Positions 23,321 through 44,515 of a stretch of 64,000 nt of DNA are shown piece by piece; the stretch's first letter is position 1; the number at the start of each line of letters is the position of its first letter. The notes beneath the pieces are model-generated. The model ran no database searches. It saw only the letters and a list, made by a program, of their open reading frames with translations, and was not told where the DNA came from. Location: the NCBI GenBank assembly GCA_013339895.1, contig JABACO010000011.1, forward strand, positions 6,915,794-6,979,793, read 5' to 3'. Both the position numbers and the translations under genes were made by a program. Source of the stretch: Ephydatia muelleri (lineage: Eukaryota; Porifera; Demospongiae; Spongillida; Spongillidae).

Positions 23321-23830
23321 CTTGAGTGGGGAAGGGGAGTGGGACTAGTGCTTGAGTGGGGAAGGGGAGTGGGACTAGTGCTTGAGTGGGGAAGGGGAGT
23401 GGGACTAGTGCTTGAGTGGGGAAGGGGAGTGGGACTAGTGCTTGAGTGGGGAAGGGGAGTGGGACTAGTGCTTGAGTGGGGAAGGGGAGTGGGACTAGTG
23501 CTTGAGTGGGGAAGGGGAGTGGGACTAGTGCTTGAGTGGGGAAGGGGAGTGGGACTAGTGCTTGAGTGGGGAAGGGGAGTGGGACTAGTGCTTGAGTGGG
23601 GAAGGGAGTGGGACTAGTGCTTGAGTGGGGAAGGGGAGTGGGACTAGTGCTTGAGTGGGGAAGGGGAGTGGGACTAGTGCTTGAGTGGGGAAGGGGAGTG
23701 GGACTAGTGCTTGAGTGGGGAAGGGGAGTGGGACTAGTGCTTGAGTGGGGAAGGGGAGTGGGACTAGTGCTTGAGTGGGGAAGGGGAGTGGGACTAGTGC
23801 TTGAGTGGGGAAGGGGAGTGGGACTAGTGT
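23321..23830. repeat. 30-bp minisatellite, 17 copies
   Basis: The unit is the 30 bases 'gcttgagtggggaagggg' plus 'agtgggactagt', repeated 17 times almost without change. One copy (about 23590-23618) lacks a single G, which shifts the frame of the spurious Leu-Glu-Trp-Gly ORF. There are no spacers, so it is not a CRISPR array. Confidence 0.97.
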
Positions 23831-24061
23831 ATTTGCAATTAAAGTAACATCATAATTTCACTATTACTTGTCTAATTAGACGTTTAATAGATTTCTCCAC
23901 TCTGTCAGCCAATTTCTATTTCTATTTGTAAGGGGGACAAATAACTAGTTACTTGACCCCTATGTAGTTACTTGACCCCTTACAAAATAGAGATGGGGAT
24001 TCATTTGTACCATTGGTTATTGCTATTCGACATCAAAGTACTTTATAGCTACCATCTTTCC

Positions 24062-24219
24062 TCCTCCACCTTATAAATAACTTCCTCTCACCTTATCAAT
24101 AACTTATTTATAACTTTCTCTCACCTTTTTAATAACTCCATCTCACCTTATTAATAACTTCCTCGCACCTTATTAATATTAATAACTTTCCTCTCACCTT
24201 ATTAATAACTCTGTCTCAC
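24062..24219. repeat. Minisatellite reiterating a splice donor
   Basis: Six or seven imperfect copies of about 22 bases, read on the minus strand as AATAAGGTGAGAGGAAGTTA. The copy at 24216-24222 is the actual end of the last recognised SLC35E1-like exon (AATAAG|GTGAGA). The array lies immediately downstream, so several extra donor-like sites follow the real one. Confidence 0.8.
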
Positions 24220-24487
24220 CTTATTGTATATGAGCACACCGGAGATGGCCACACCCATTCCAAGGACATTATACAACGTCACAGGGTTCTGAAGGAGCAA
24301 CAGGGATGCACTAATCACCACTATCCTCTTGGTTGCGTTGGCAACAGAGTAGCTGACAGGGGAGACAGCCGATATCATGGTGAAGGCCACTATGTTCTGG
24401 GCAAAATTCAAGCAACCACTGACAGGAACTGCCAGGAACAGCCACCCCAAGTGCTGCACCTGAAGCAGGTAGTGCCATCAGTGTGTA

Positions 24488-24519
<32 letters not shown>

Positions 24520-24650
24520 TGTACATGTGTGTGCATGTGTGTGTATGTGTGTGTGCGTTCATATGTGGAGCTTTTATAAGCAAACTGTCTCTGCTCACAC
24601 ATAAACACAGCGTACATCCACACATGCACATTCACATCAACATACACACA

Positions 24651-24726
<76 letters not shown>

Positions 24727-27700
24727 CACAACAGACCTTGTGCAGCTGTGACGTAAGGTCCCATACATCCATATACATCCAAAACGGGAAAAGAAAAAAG
24801 CATGCAGCTTGACTGAGGACAAGGAGAAGCCTTTGATGGTGGATGTGTGCCTCTCTCATGCACTGAGTGGTAAGAGGAATGTGATGTGGGGAAGGGTTGG
24901 AAACATGGTGAAGACAAAAAGGAAATGTTAACACTTAAGATAAAGATGGCAACCCCATAGCCAGACCACTGGTCACAACAATGTAACCACATGGTCACCA
25001 CATCAATGAAACACTGACCACCACCACCAGCACCAGCACTCCACCCACCACCTCCAATCACACCATCAGCACAATCACCACCACCCTCCATCATCATCAC
25101 TACAGCAAAACAATAACTGAAATTTCAATATAGTATAATGCATACAGCGAATACCAGGACCATCAGAGCTGACTGCAAAGGAGAGATTACCACCACATCC
25201 AGTGACCACTAGGGCAGATTAGGCTGTACCTACACTATCACCACCACCTCCACCTCCACCTCCACCACCACCACCACCTCTAACATCTGGAGTACCCATC
25301 AATACCACCTATACATTAGAATCCCGTCACTACACATCCAGCTGCACACCTTCTTGGAGTAGATGTTCTGTAGGGAGATGGCCAGCGTGGAGAGAAGTGC
25401 AGCCAGCATCCCAACCAGGTCAAAGCTGATCTCTGTCACCGAGGCAAGAATCACACCAAGAACGATGGGAGCCAGAGACAGATACACCTGATAGAGGGTG
25501 AGGGGATGGAGGGAGGGTGAAGGATGGAGGGTGAGGGATAGAGGGTGAGGGATAGAGGGTGAGGGATGGAGGGTGAGGGATGGAAGGTGAGGGATGGAGG
25601 GTGAGGGATGGAGGGTGAGGGATGGAGGGTGAGGGATGGAGGGTGAGGGATGGAGGGTGAGGGATGGAGGGTGAGGGATGGAGGGTGAGGGATGGAGGGT
25701 GAGGGATGGAGGGTGAGGGATGGAGGGTGAGGGATGGAGGGTGAGGGATGGAGGGTGAGGATGGAGGGTGAGGGATGGAGGGTGAGGGATGGAGGGTGAG
25801 GAGGAGGGTGAGGGATGGATGGTGAGGATGGAGGTGAGCTCAAAGCAATTAGTACACCGCATGTATTGGGCCATTTGATACAACACACAACACACACCCA
25901 CACACAAACATAGTACAAGCTACACAGTCACTGTTCAAATGTCTTTACCTTCAGTGGATAGGTTTCTTGAGAACTACGGCACTCAACAGGACTGTGAATA
26001 GTGGCATCGAGGCCTGCATCAAGTGTGTGTGTGTTTGCGTAATATAATATGTGTATGTGCATGCGTGTGTTCGTGCAAAAATGAGGCGAGTAACAATCGA
26101 AGACCCTTCACGGCTGTTTGCGGCTGGACACTAGGTTTATAATTAGATAATACGGTATAAGCCACTAAAGCTGTAATGTTCGTACCTCATTACAGATGTA
26201 TTTTTTGGCGAGCTATATACCACACATTTTGTAAGCAATTCCATTGGAACAAATAGCTCCCGCACACACCCTACCAGTCTATTAAACAAAACGATCAACG
26301 AGCAACTGTACTTGATTTGATTAATAGTTATGCGCAGCCCGTTTTTAAGCCCATGTAATTTTGGCGGGTCTACTTCAAGCTTTGTGTACGACCGAACTAA
26401 CCGACAGAACAAGACGGTAAGCAAGAACACTCAACAACACACATGGGAGAGCATATATATGATGTTCAGAACTAGCCAACCTTTTTTTTAAACACCGAAT
26501 TGGACATGAGTATTTTTATGAATAATAGGTGTGGCTTTGGATGGAGCACCACATAACGAAAGTCAAGGAGCGTTGCAGAGTGTGTGGTCGCTTCTTGGTG
26601 GAGGCTAGGGAAAAGAAAACAAGGAACTCATACATCTGCCAAGAGTTTGCAGCTGATTTGTACACTGTTTTTACTATTAACACCAGCAATGACATAGTTA
26701 ACACTCACCCTCCTTGCTTCTGCTACCTTTGCAAACTGGTGCTGGATAAATGCCTGCTACATGTAGCACAAGATCAGCAGCAGCTCACACCATTCAGATG
26801 CATAGTCCCTTTTGAGTGGAAGCCACCGCACACTGCAGTTGACTGTGGGGTATAGTAGTGAATAAATACACATTTTTAAAAAACATTCCTGTTCACTTTT
26901 TTTTTCTTAATTACATTCAGATCTGCCATCCTAACCCACTAAGGGATAAAACATCACCACCTTGTGGTCGCCCAGCCACACACAGCCCACAGAAGATCAT
27001 TGCAGGCATTCGAGCAATAGCCCCTCCCACTGAATCCTTACAGGATGACCACTTACTGGGCAGTTCCAACAATCCAGCAATCCTGGAGCAACTGCAGTGT
27101 CCCATATGCCTGAAGATTTTACACCAGCCTCTGGAGCTCCCATGTAGGGCACTGGTGTGCACTGCCTGTCTGGTCGAGTGATTCAAAGTGTTCAATTGTA
27201 GTGGGGTCAAGTGTCCATGCTGCTTCCATGACACTCCAATAACTGCACCCGAGCTAAAGGCAGCACCACTATTGATCCAGACACTGTTGAGGGACATAGT
27301 ACTCCAGTGTCAAACCTGTAGGAAGGACATTAAGGCTTGCGAGTATGGCACACACCAGTGCAATGGTGAATCAACGAAGGCTGACCTGCAGGCAGCATTT
27401 CGTGTGCTCAGAAGGTTGGCTTCCCGCACTCCCTCTCAGTCAATTACGATTCCCACTGGAGGAACAGTTAAGCATATTATCAATTCCATGACATCATAAT
27501 AATACACATGTACGTACCGCATTAGCCCCTCACATTTATGCACAACACCACCAAAGTCACAAACAAAGAGTTTGCTGTTCATGATGGTCCATTTGTGCAA
27601 GGTCTGGACAATGCCCTCCAGTCATTTGGTGTCCATAGACAACAATACTTTGGGGGCACATTTGCTGGAAACAACATTCACAAGGCACTCAAGGTTCGAA

Positions 27701-29291
27701 TTGTAATTAAATACAGTTTTTTTTTACCAACTACATTCTCATTAGCCCTCAAACGTTGAATGTTTAAGCAGCTGCATGGTGGAGGTGGCTAAAGCAAAGT
27801 GCCCTGCCCTAGTAGCCTCTGCTACCAGGGAGCAGACAAGGTTTAGGCGATCTCTATCCCTACTAGGGCAGTGCCACCAGATTTATGATCAAAATTACAT
27901 TCATGAATCCCAATGTAATGAGCTGGGTAAGTGAATAAATGTATTCAAAATGATACTGCCTGTAGTATGTACATTGTACAGTGTATCAACAGAAACTCTA
28001 ATAGCACACTTTATGGAGGACTTCAGGTCTTCATTCCCTGACTCCTCCATACCAGTTAAAATGCACATGCTTGAAGAGCACACAGTGCCATGGGCCAGGA
28101 AAACGCATGTTGGATTTGGCCTCCTGGGAGAACAGGGGGCTGAATCCATACATGCAAGGTTCAACAGTCTACAAAGGACGTACCACTCAATACCTGACAA
28201 GGTTCAACAATTGGTGCTAATGGCTAATGGTAAAGGAGCATCTCCTCTCCGTGGCTCCACAAAATGTGGCAGCGATCCCCCCTCCTACCAAGCGAATCAA
28301 GCAATGACATGATCGCTATTCTCGCGTAACTTTGGTATTAAAAATCACTGGCAAAAAAAAAGGTTGGCTTTTAGCAAATACAACTATAAGGTAGTACCTT
28401 CTAACTCCTTTAAGATTCAGCTTTGGTTTCGACTTTCTATCGGTTGGGAACATAGATAATTCGCTTCCAACAGGAGAGGTACATCGAGAGTTACCCGCTT
28501 TCACGAGCTATAACGCGCCGTGGCAACGAAAGTGTACCATGAGGTAATGACTATAAATAGAACAAAGATGCTGGCTTTATTTCGTGTTTTCAAATGGCGA
28601 CAATAACCAACCTGTTTTGTGCTGGCTCACGTTTTTGTTCTACCTTGGGGTTGTCATGGGCGTTGCTAAGGCATACGTAAGGCACTACGTAATCATTTCA
28701 ATATTTCGGGTAACTAACCTAGTGTCCACAAAATGTATGGCCGCAAACAGCCGTGCCTTTCTTCGCCTCATGACGTATTACCTTCACTGACAGCCGAAAT
28801 AATCAACCACATGTCCAATCAAGGGGATAAAGAAAAAACATGTGAACAAATAGCAGCGACTCTTAAACCTTCTACGTGCGGGTCTGAGCACGTGAGCGTG
28901 CCTCTGAAAACACGCGCACTCCTAAAAACCGTGTGTGTGCGTCCACACCTGTATGGGCGTAGGAGACCGACACCTTCCACACACTGACGTGCGCGGCGAC
29001 GGAGGCGAGCACCTTCCCGAGGGCCAACGGTATGATCCTCCTCGTGTATACTTTCCGTGAGATGTGCGGTGCTGGCGCCACCTGCAGTGCGGACAGGCTC
29101 GGTCCCAAGCCGAACGCCAGCCCTGCCAGGTTGACCATGCTCAGCGTCACGGGGTACGGGAAAACGGTGAGTATCTGCTTCCCAATCACGTTGTTGGCCG
29201 CGCTCAGCAGGTACCATGTCACGCAGAGCGCCACAATCTTCAGGGCATGCGAGCCCATGCATGCGTTTTCAAACGTAACATATGCGGACAT
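24202..29291 (-). CDS. SLC35E1: SLC35E1-like nucleotide-sugar/triose-phosphate transporter family protein
   Basis: Exons, 5' to 3': 28949-29291, 25949-26013, 25350-25487, 24737-24862, 24220-24459 (or to a stop at 24202 if the final donor is not used). Exon 1 gives [25 protein letters not shown] and the [15 protein letters not shown] motif of the TPT/EamA-type transporters. Later exons give [66 protein letters not shown] and [11 protein letters not shown], all matching SLC35E1 in order. It should be a ten-helix Golgi/ER membrane protein; the SLC35E1 substrate is unsettled. The 65-base exon 2 keeps total phase, but its conserved frame ([19 protein letters not shown]) is not the one joined by canonical sites and ends in TGA. 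The start at 29291 was chosen because it is the first in-frame ATG after the short gap from PRPF38A; an internal ATG at MGSHALK is an alternative. A transposon relic sits in intron 1. Confidence 0.85.
24487..24723. repeat. (TG)n and (CA)n tracts in an SLC35E1 intron
   Basis: A TG-rich tract at 24483-24556 is followed by an oppositely oriented CA tract at 24640-24723, with unique sequence between. The two could pair as an imperfect hairpin in the intron between exons 24737-24862 and 24220-24459. Confidence 0.9.
25493..25835. repeat. 14-bp minisatellite abutting a splice acceptor
   Basis: About 23 copies of 'gagggtgagggatg'. On the minus strand this reads as C/T-rich (ccctcaccctccatc) and runs straight into the acceptor (tctatcag) of SLC35E1 exon 25350-25487, so the array itself supplies the polypyrimidine tract. 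Confidence 0.93.
26109..28755 (+). mobile_element. DNA transposon relic with RAG1-N-terminal-like gene (Chapaev/N-RAG-TP-like)
   Basis: The ends are perfect 16-bp inverted repeats: CACGGCTGTTTGCGGC at 26109-26124 and its reverse complement at 28740-28755. They are flanked on both sides by the tetranucleotide CCTT (26105-26108 and 28756-28759), a target-site duplication. Subterminal similarity continues (TGGACACTAGGTT) with an 11-base offset. The element is 2647 bp, plus-oriented, inside intron 1 of the minus-strand SLC35E1-like gene. Inside is a decayed spliced gene (26541-28313). RAG1-N-terminus-like proteins are known from transposons such as molluscan N-RAG-TP, and Chapaev elements are described as making 4-bp target duplications, so this is my best class. 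Transib/ProtoRAG makes 5-bp duplications and carries a RAG1 core, which is absent here. The central transposase is deleted, so the element is non-autonomous and dead. Confidence 0.82.
26541..28313 (+). pseudogene. RAG1 N-terminal/RING-like transposase gene, decayed
   Basis: Exon a runs 26541-26849 from an ATG ([19 protein letters not shown]). After an intron (26850-26920, GTATAG...TTCAG), exon b runs 26921-27499. Exon a matches the RAG1 N-terminal zinc region: CRVCG, then [11 protein letters not shown], then [11 protein letters not shown] joined by splicing to ICHP (compare HP..FC..C and W.PHT..CDIC of RAG1). Exon b has a RING finger ([16 protein letters not shown]...VCTACL...KCPCC) and a following zinc motif (LQCQTC...GTHQC), then ITIPTGGT. 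One in-frame TGA (27179-27181) sits where the RING needs an ordinary residue. Downstream pieces at 27553-27710 ([18 protein letters not shown]), 27750-27930 ([15 protein letters not shown]) and 27975-28313 ([31 protein letters not shown]) look like the transposase C-terminus. Several hundred residues expected between 27499 and 27553, including the catalytic core, are missing. Confidence 0.85.
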
Positions 29292-29338
29292 AAACGGAGA
29301 AGACAATATATATAAAGACAACGCCCCCACCCCTCCCC

Positions 29339-31662
<2,324 letters not shown>

Positions 31663-31752
31663 TATTTAATTCGCCGCGCGAAGGGTTAAAAAAAACAAAC
31701 TATCTAACATTTTGCGACACAAAACATTATTGAATTGAGATGACAGAGATGG
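31663..31752 (-). promoter_or_regulatory. 90-base gap between MTREX stop and PRPF38A start
   Basis: The gap separates the MTREX stop (31753-31755) from the PRPF38A ATG. It must contain the PRPF38A 5' leader and probably its core promoter as well as the MTREX 3' end. There is a T-rich run but no polypyrimidine-AG acceptor directly before the ATG, so trans-splicing is not suggested. No AATAAA signal on the minus strand is evident. Confidence 0.45.
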
Positions 31753-41010
<9,258 letters not shown>

Positions 41011-41078
41011 GGTTTTTTTTTTTAATCCCTCTGGCTCCACGTGTTATTAAAATAGTGGTAATTATTATTTCGTCATTC
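41011..41078. promoter_or_regulatory. Bidirectional promoter between MTREX and ORC2
   Basis: Only 68 bases separate the MTREX ATG (minus, 41010) and the proposed ORC2 ATG (plus, 41079). It includes a 13-base T/A run and AT-rich sequence, with no clear TATA box for either direction. Both transcripts must start within or near this interval unless the leaders overlap the opposite coding region. Confidence 0.7.
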
Positions 41079-42722
41079 ATGTCGTCTGGAACGAGCTCGA
41101 GGAAGAGGCGGGCTGCAGGATCGGAACAGGTGGCATCGTCGAGCAAAGGCGCAGATGCAGAGATCTTAGCTAGCAGCAGCAAAAGTAAGGCCACGTCCGA
41201 TAGGAGCTGCACAGAGGTAGCGAATGGAGCCCGCTCTAGTGCGCACGTGCCCGGGAGTAAAATGAGCGCCGCCAAACACAGTGGCCTGCTGGCACACGAC
41301 GTGGCCTGCACGGTCGCGGAAGAAGAAGTCGGCGCCAAAATCCCGCGCATCCAACTCGCGTCTGTTCGCGTAGCGGACGAGCCGAATGGAGGCATCACGG
41401 GGCGACAGCTGTACGCCATTGCTCCTCGCAGGTCGATCAAAGCCAGGCCAGCGACTGAAAATGACTCGCAGCGTCCGCAAGCCCCTTCGTCTACACGCCC
41501 GACGTCCACGCAAAAGGAAGTCCCTCAAGAAGGTAAAGGAAAGCGGAGAAGACCGGTCGAAGAACCGGACGACTCCGAAGAGTCGGACTACCAGCTGAGC
41601 GAAGACGACGCAGACTGCGTGGCGAAACAGTTAAACAGGGCGGGAGGAGGAGGCGAGGTGGACATCGCGGAATTCATGCTAGAAGACTACTTCTCTGCTC
41701 ATGGCGGAGGTGCGGGACCCACCTCCGACCACACACTCGCCCGCCTGGCCTGTCCGCAGATGGATGCGGCAGCTGTCCGAAGCGCACTCCAGGCAGCTCC
41801 GCAGGCATTTCACGAGGATTTCCGGACTTTGTACGAGGAGCACTTGAATCTGTTTTCCTACTGGTTGTTTCAGATGAGCGCGGGATTCAATATCCTCCTG
41901 TACGGGCTTGGGTCCAAACGGGAACTAATCGAGGGCTTTCGGAGCAAGAAGCTTGCCGGCTCCACCCACCTGGTCGTCAACGGCTACTTTCCGGGTCTGA
42001 CGGTGAAGCAAGTCCTTCACACCCTGTCGTGCGACCTGCTCGGCCAGGTGGGCACTTTCAAGAACCACAGCGAGCACGCCAAGTCCATCTGTCGGGTGCT
42101 GGAGGAGAACCAGGACGGGGAGGAGGAGGGAGACCGGTGCGTGAAGGAAGTCTTCCTCATCGTTCACAACATCGACGGGCCCTCCCTGAGATCGGAGAAG
42201 GCCCAGACCCCTCTCAGCATCCTGGCCCAGAGTCCTCACATCCGCGTTGTCGCGTCCATCGACCACATCAACGCCTCGCTCATCTGGGACCAGGGTAGGC
42301 TGAGCCGGTTTAACTGGCTGTGGCACGACGTCACCACATACGAGCCTTACATGGAGGAGACCTCTTACGAGAACTCCCTCATGGTGAAGCAGTCGGGAAC
42401 GCTTGCCCTCAGTGGCCTTCGCCACGTCCTACAGAGCCTCACCCCGAACGCACAGGGCATCTTCAAGCTGATCGTCGGGCACCACCTCGAGTGCGGGTCC
42501 CAGACCGGGTACCAGGGGTTCCCGTTCCACGACTGCTACTTGCAGTGCCGCGAGCGGTTCCTGGTGAACAGCGAACTGACCCTTCGGACCCAGCTGACCG
42601 AGTTCTGCGACCACAAGCTGGTGCGCTGTCGCCACGGCAACGATGGAGTGGAATATCTCCTGGTGGCGGTCGACAGCAGCACATTGGTTGAGTTTCTGGA
42701 GGAAGAGGAAAAGAAAGGTTAA
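41079..42722 (+). CDS. ORC2: Origin recognition complex subunit 2
   Basis: A single uninterrupted 547-codon frame. ORC2 is part of the six-subunit complex that marks replication origins and loads MCM helicase. The first ~200 residues are basic, Ser/Ala-rich and poorly conserved (SSRKRR, KRRRPVEEPDDSEESDY). The conserved part begins at about residue 255 and contains GFNILLYGLGSKRELIEGF (Walker-A-like region of the AAA+ fold), VVNGYFPGLTVKQVL, FLIVHNIDGPSLR, VASIDHINASLIWD, FNWLWHDVTTYEPYMEETSYE, LTPNAQGIFKLI, and the C-terminal winged helix (LRTQLTEFCDHKLVR, DGVEYLLVAVDSSTLVEFLEEEE). Human ORC2 is 577 residues. I chose the ATG at 41079 because upstream in-frame codons lie inside the MTREX leader. 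The lack of introns and the high GC at third positions contrast with the neighbours. Confidence 0.97.
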   Translation: MSSGTSSRKRRAAGSEQVASSSKGADAEILASSSKSKATSDRSCTEVANGARSSAHVPGSKMSAAKHSGLLAHDVACTVAEEEVGAKIPRIQLASVRVADEPNGGITGRQLYAIAPRRSIKARPATENDSQRPQAPSSTRPTSTQKEVPQEGKGKRRRPVEEPDDSEESDYQLSEDDADCVAKQLNRAGGGGEVDIAEFMLEDYFSAHGGGAGPTSDHTLARLACPQMDAAAVRSALQAAPQAFHEDFRTLYEEHLNLFSYWLFQMSAGFNILLYGLGSKRELIEGFRSKKLAGSTHLVVNGYFPGLTVKQVLHTLSCDLLGQVGTFKNHSEHAKSICRVLEENQDGEEEGDRCVKEVFLIVHNIDGPSLRSEKAQTPLSILAQSPHIRVVASIDHINASLIWDQGRLSRFNWLWHDVTTYEPYMEETSYENSLMVKQSGTLALSGLRHVLQSLTPNAQGIFKLIVGHHLECGSQTGYQGFPFHDCYLQCRERFLVNSELTLRTQLTEFCDHKLVRCRHGNDGVEYLLVAVDSSTLVEFLEEEEKKG

Positions 42723-43209
42723 CTCGCTGAGTTTCAGTGACACACAGGTGTTTGTGCGGCAAGTGGAGGACGCAGCTGGGATCTCTATATACATGCATGC
42801 AGTGGACACAAGAGACTGTGCTAATAACTGGCCAATCACTATGTGCATTCTTTGTGCGTTATTTGTTTTGTGCATTTCCTTTAATAACAGCCGGCAGTTA
42901 ATAACCATGCTTTCGTGTGGAAGAATTATGGTGACTACTGAATGGTGGCTTACGAGCCAGAGAGGTTGCGTTGTTGCACACAGCACTTGCCCCAGACATC
43001 CCTTTGGTCACAAACTCTAAGGTATGGGGAGGATTTTGGTGTATGGCAGACACACCTGACACTGATGTGGAAGCTTGCTGACTTGGGAGTGTGGGAAAGG
43101 TCTGGGGGCCAACCTTGGGCTCGAGAGGCTATGAAAGGCAAGACCTGCAGATGCTCCACTGTCCAAGTTGGGGGGGGGGAGGGGGGAGGGGCCAGCTGCC
43201 TTGTGCCTT

Positions 43210-43301
<92 letters not shown>

Positions 43302-43539
43302 TCAATAACCTCAAGTGCTCTGAGCATGGAGTAGGTTCCAGTCCTTCTCTCCCTCCTTCCCTTTGTCACAGTGTTAGGAGGAAATGTGTGATGTAATGCA
43401 AACACACAGGGCTCTCGTACAATGGCATATGGTTCAGTCGTTCAGTCGAACGTTGTCCTGGCAACCACCACTCTCCATAGCAGGCTCAGCCTTGTCGTTA
43501 GGGTTTCATGTGGAAGTTATTTCACTCCCACACCATTGA
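42723..43539. other. ORC2 3' flank with (TG)n
   Basis: No gene is seen. A (TG)n tract of about 90 bases occupies 43211-43300, preceded by a G-rich patch at 43170-43190. Confidence 0.6.
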
Positions 43540-44142
43540 TTAAATAACTGCTTGGAATGTTGCATGGTAATTGCCCAACCACCACTGGAGTGCCACCTGG
43601 AACTCTGAAGGGTCTATGTGCAGGTTCTGACCGGGTGAGGAGACTGACTGACAGCCAGGCAGATGCATGGGAGGAGGAAACAGACAGCAAACGAGCTCTG
43701 TTTGGTAAGGATGAATGATCAAACAGGAGTTTAAAATGGTGGCTCTCTATCTTCCTAGACTGGACCCATGATGATGTGACCGCCTGGCTCTAAACATATA
43801 GCATCAGTTGGTAAAAATGAAGCTGTTATAATATAAATGTTGATTAATGATAGCAAATTGAAAGTTGAGACTGCACACTTCCCTGACCCACTTACACAGG
43901 AAATGTGTGCTGCTGCTGCACAGTGTTGCTCCAGGCTACGAGGCCACCTCTGCTGAGGCTGAGTTGAGCCTGTTGCCAAGCTTCACCAAAAGCATCCACC
44001 CACTGCAGTGCATTCATGCATGATTGAGCAACGTTGTCGTACATCTGCATTGCACCTGCCACAATATCAGGAGGTGTGGAACGAGCAAGATGCTCCATTT
44101 TACAGAAAGCCCCACACTGACGAAGAAGTAGCAAAGTCACTT
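43540..44142 (-). pseudogene. Retrotransposon reverse-transcriptase tail, decayed
   Basis: Read on the minus strand from 44142 downwards, fragments in different frames line up with the region after the palm of a non-LTR-type reverse transcriptase ORF: LLRQCGAFCKMEHLARSTPPDIV, then AWQQAQLSLSRGGL, then RSLEQHCAAAAHIS, then NLHIDPSEFQVALQWWLG near 43600. Each step needs a frameshift or small deletion, so this is a dead copy. A related tail, at a slightly more C-terminal position, occurs at 54740-55395. I recall this kind of tail as common in sponge and cnidarian genomes; that is memory, not a search result. Confidence 0.6.
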
Positions 44143-44515
44143 GAGGTATATTTAATAATGTTTATAATGATTTACAAAAATACATGAAACAACTATAAGG
44201 TCCCTACAGTTACATCCACAAAACACAAACAGTAAATGACCTCTACCAACAGATAATCCAGAACTGGATAGAAATGCTCTAGCGTTTTGGAGCATCAAAG
44301 TGGTGCCCAAACGAGAGTACATGCTGGCTTTGTTGCATACAGAGGCGAGTGAATCTGCCTCCCCCCCCCCCCCCTTGCCAACCACTATAAACCTGAAACA
44401 CACATCCACCCTCTGCTGGTACACGGTGCTGTGCTGCAACTCCGGCCAGTCAAAATTTCGGGTATATAAAATTATAATTTATTAGCACGTGTTAACTAAA
44501 ATCATACGGGACATC
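44143..44515. other. Short intergenic region
   Basis: No gene is seen. It includes a poly-C run at 44362-44374 and should contain the promoter of the small gene starting at 44516; 'ggtatataaaa' at 44461-44471 is a TATA-like candidate about 45 bases before the ATG. Confidence 0.45.

Noticed and set aside
23321..23830. Possible CRISPR array from regularly spaced 30-bp repeats
   Set aside because: The copies are directly adjacent with no unique spacers, and the genome is an intron-bearing eukaryote; it is a minisatellite.
26541..28313. A functional RAG1 homologue
   Set aside because: There is a nonsense codon in the RING, the catalytic core is missing, and the gene lies within transposon ends; it is a relic, not an immune recombinase.
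43091..43396. ORF containing a long Cys-Val run downstream of ORC2
   Set aside because: It is a frame of the (TG)n tract with non-conserved flanks.
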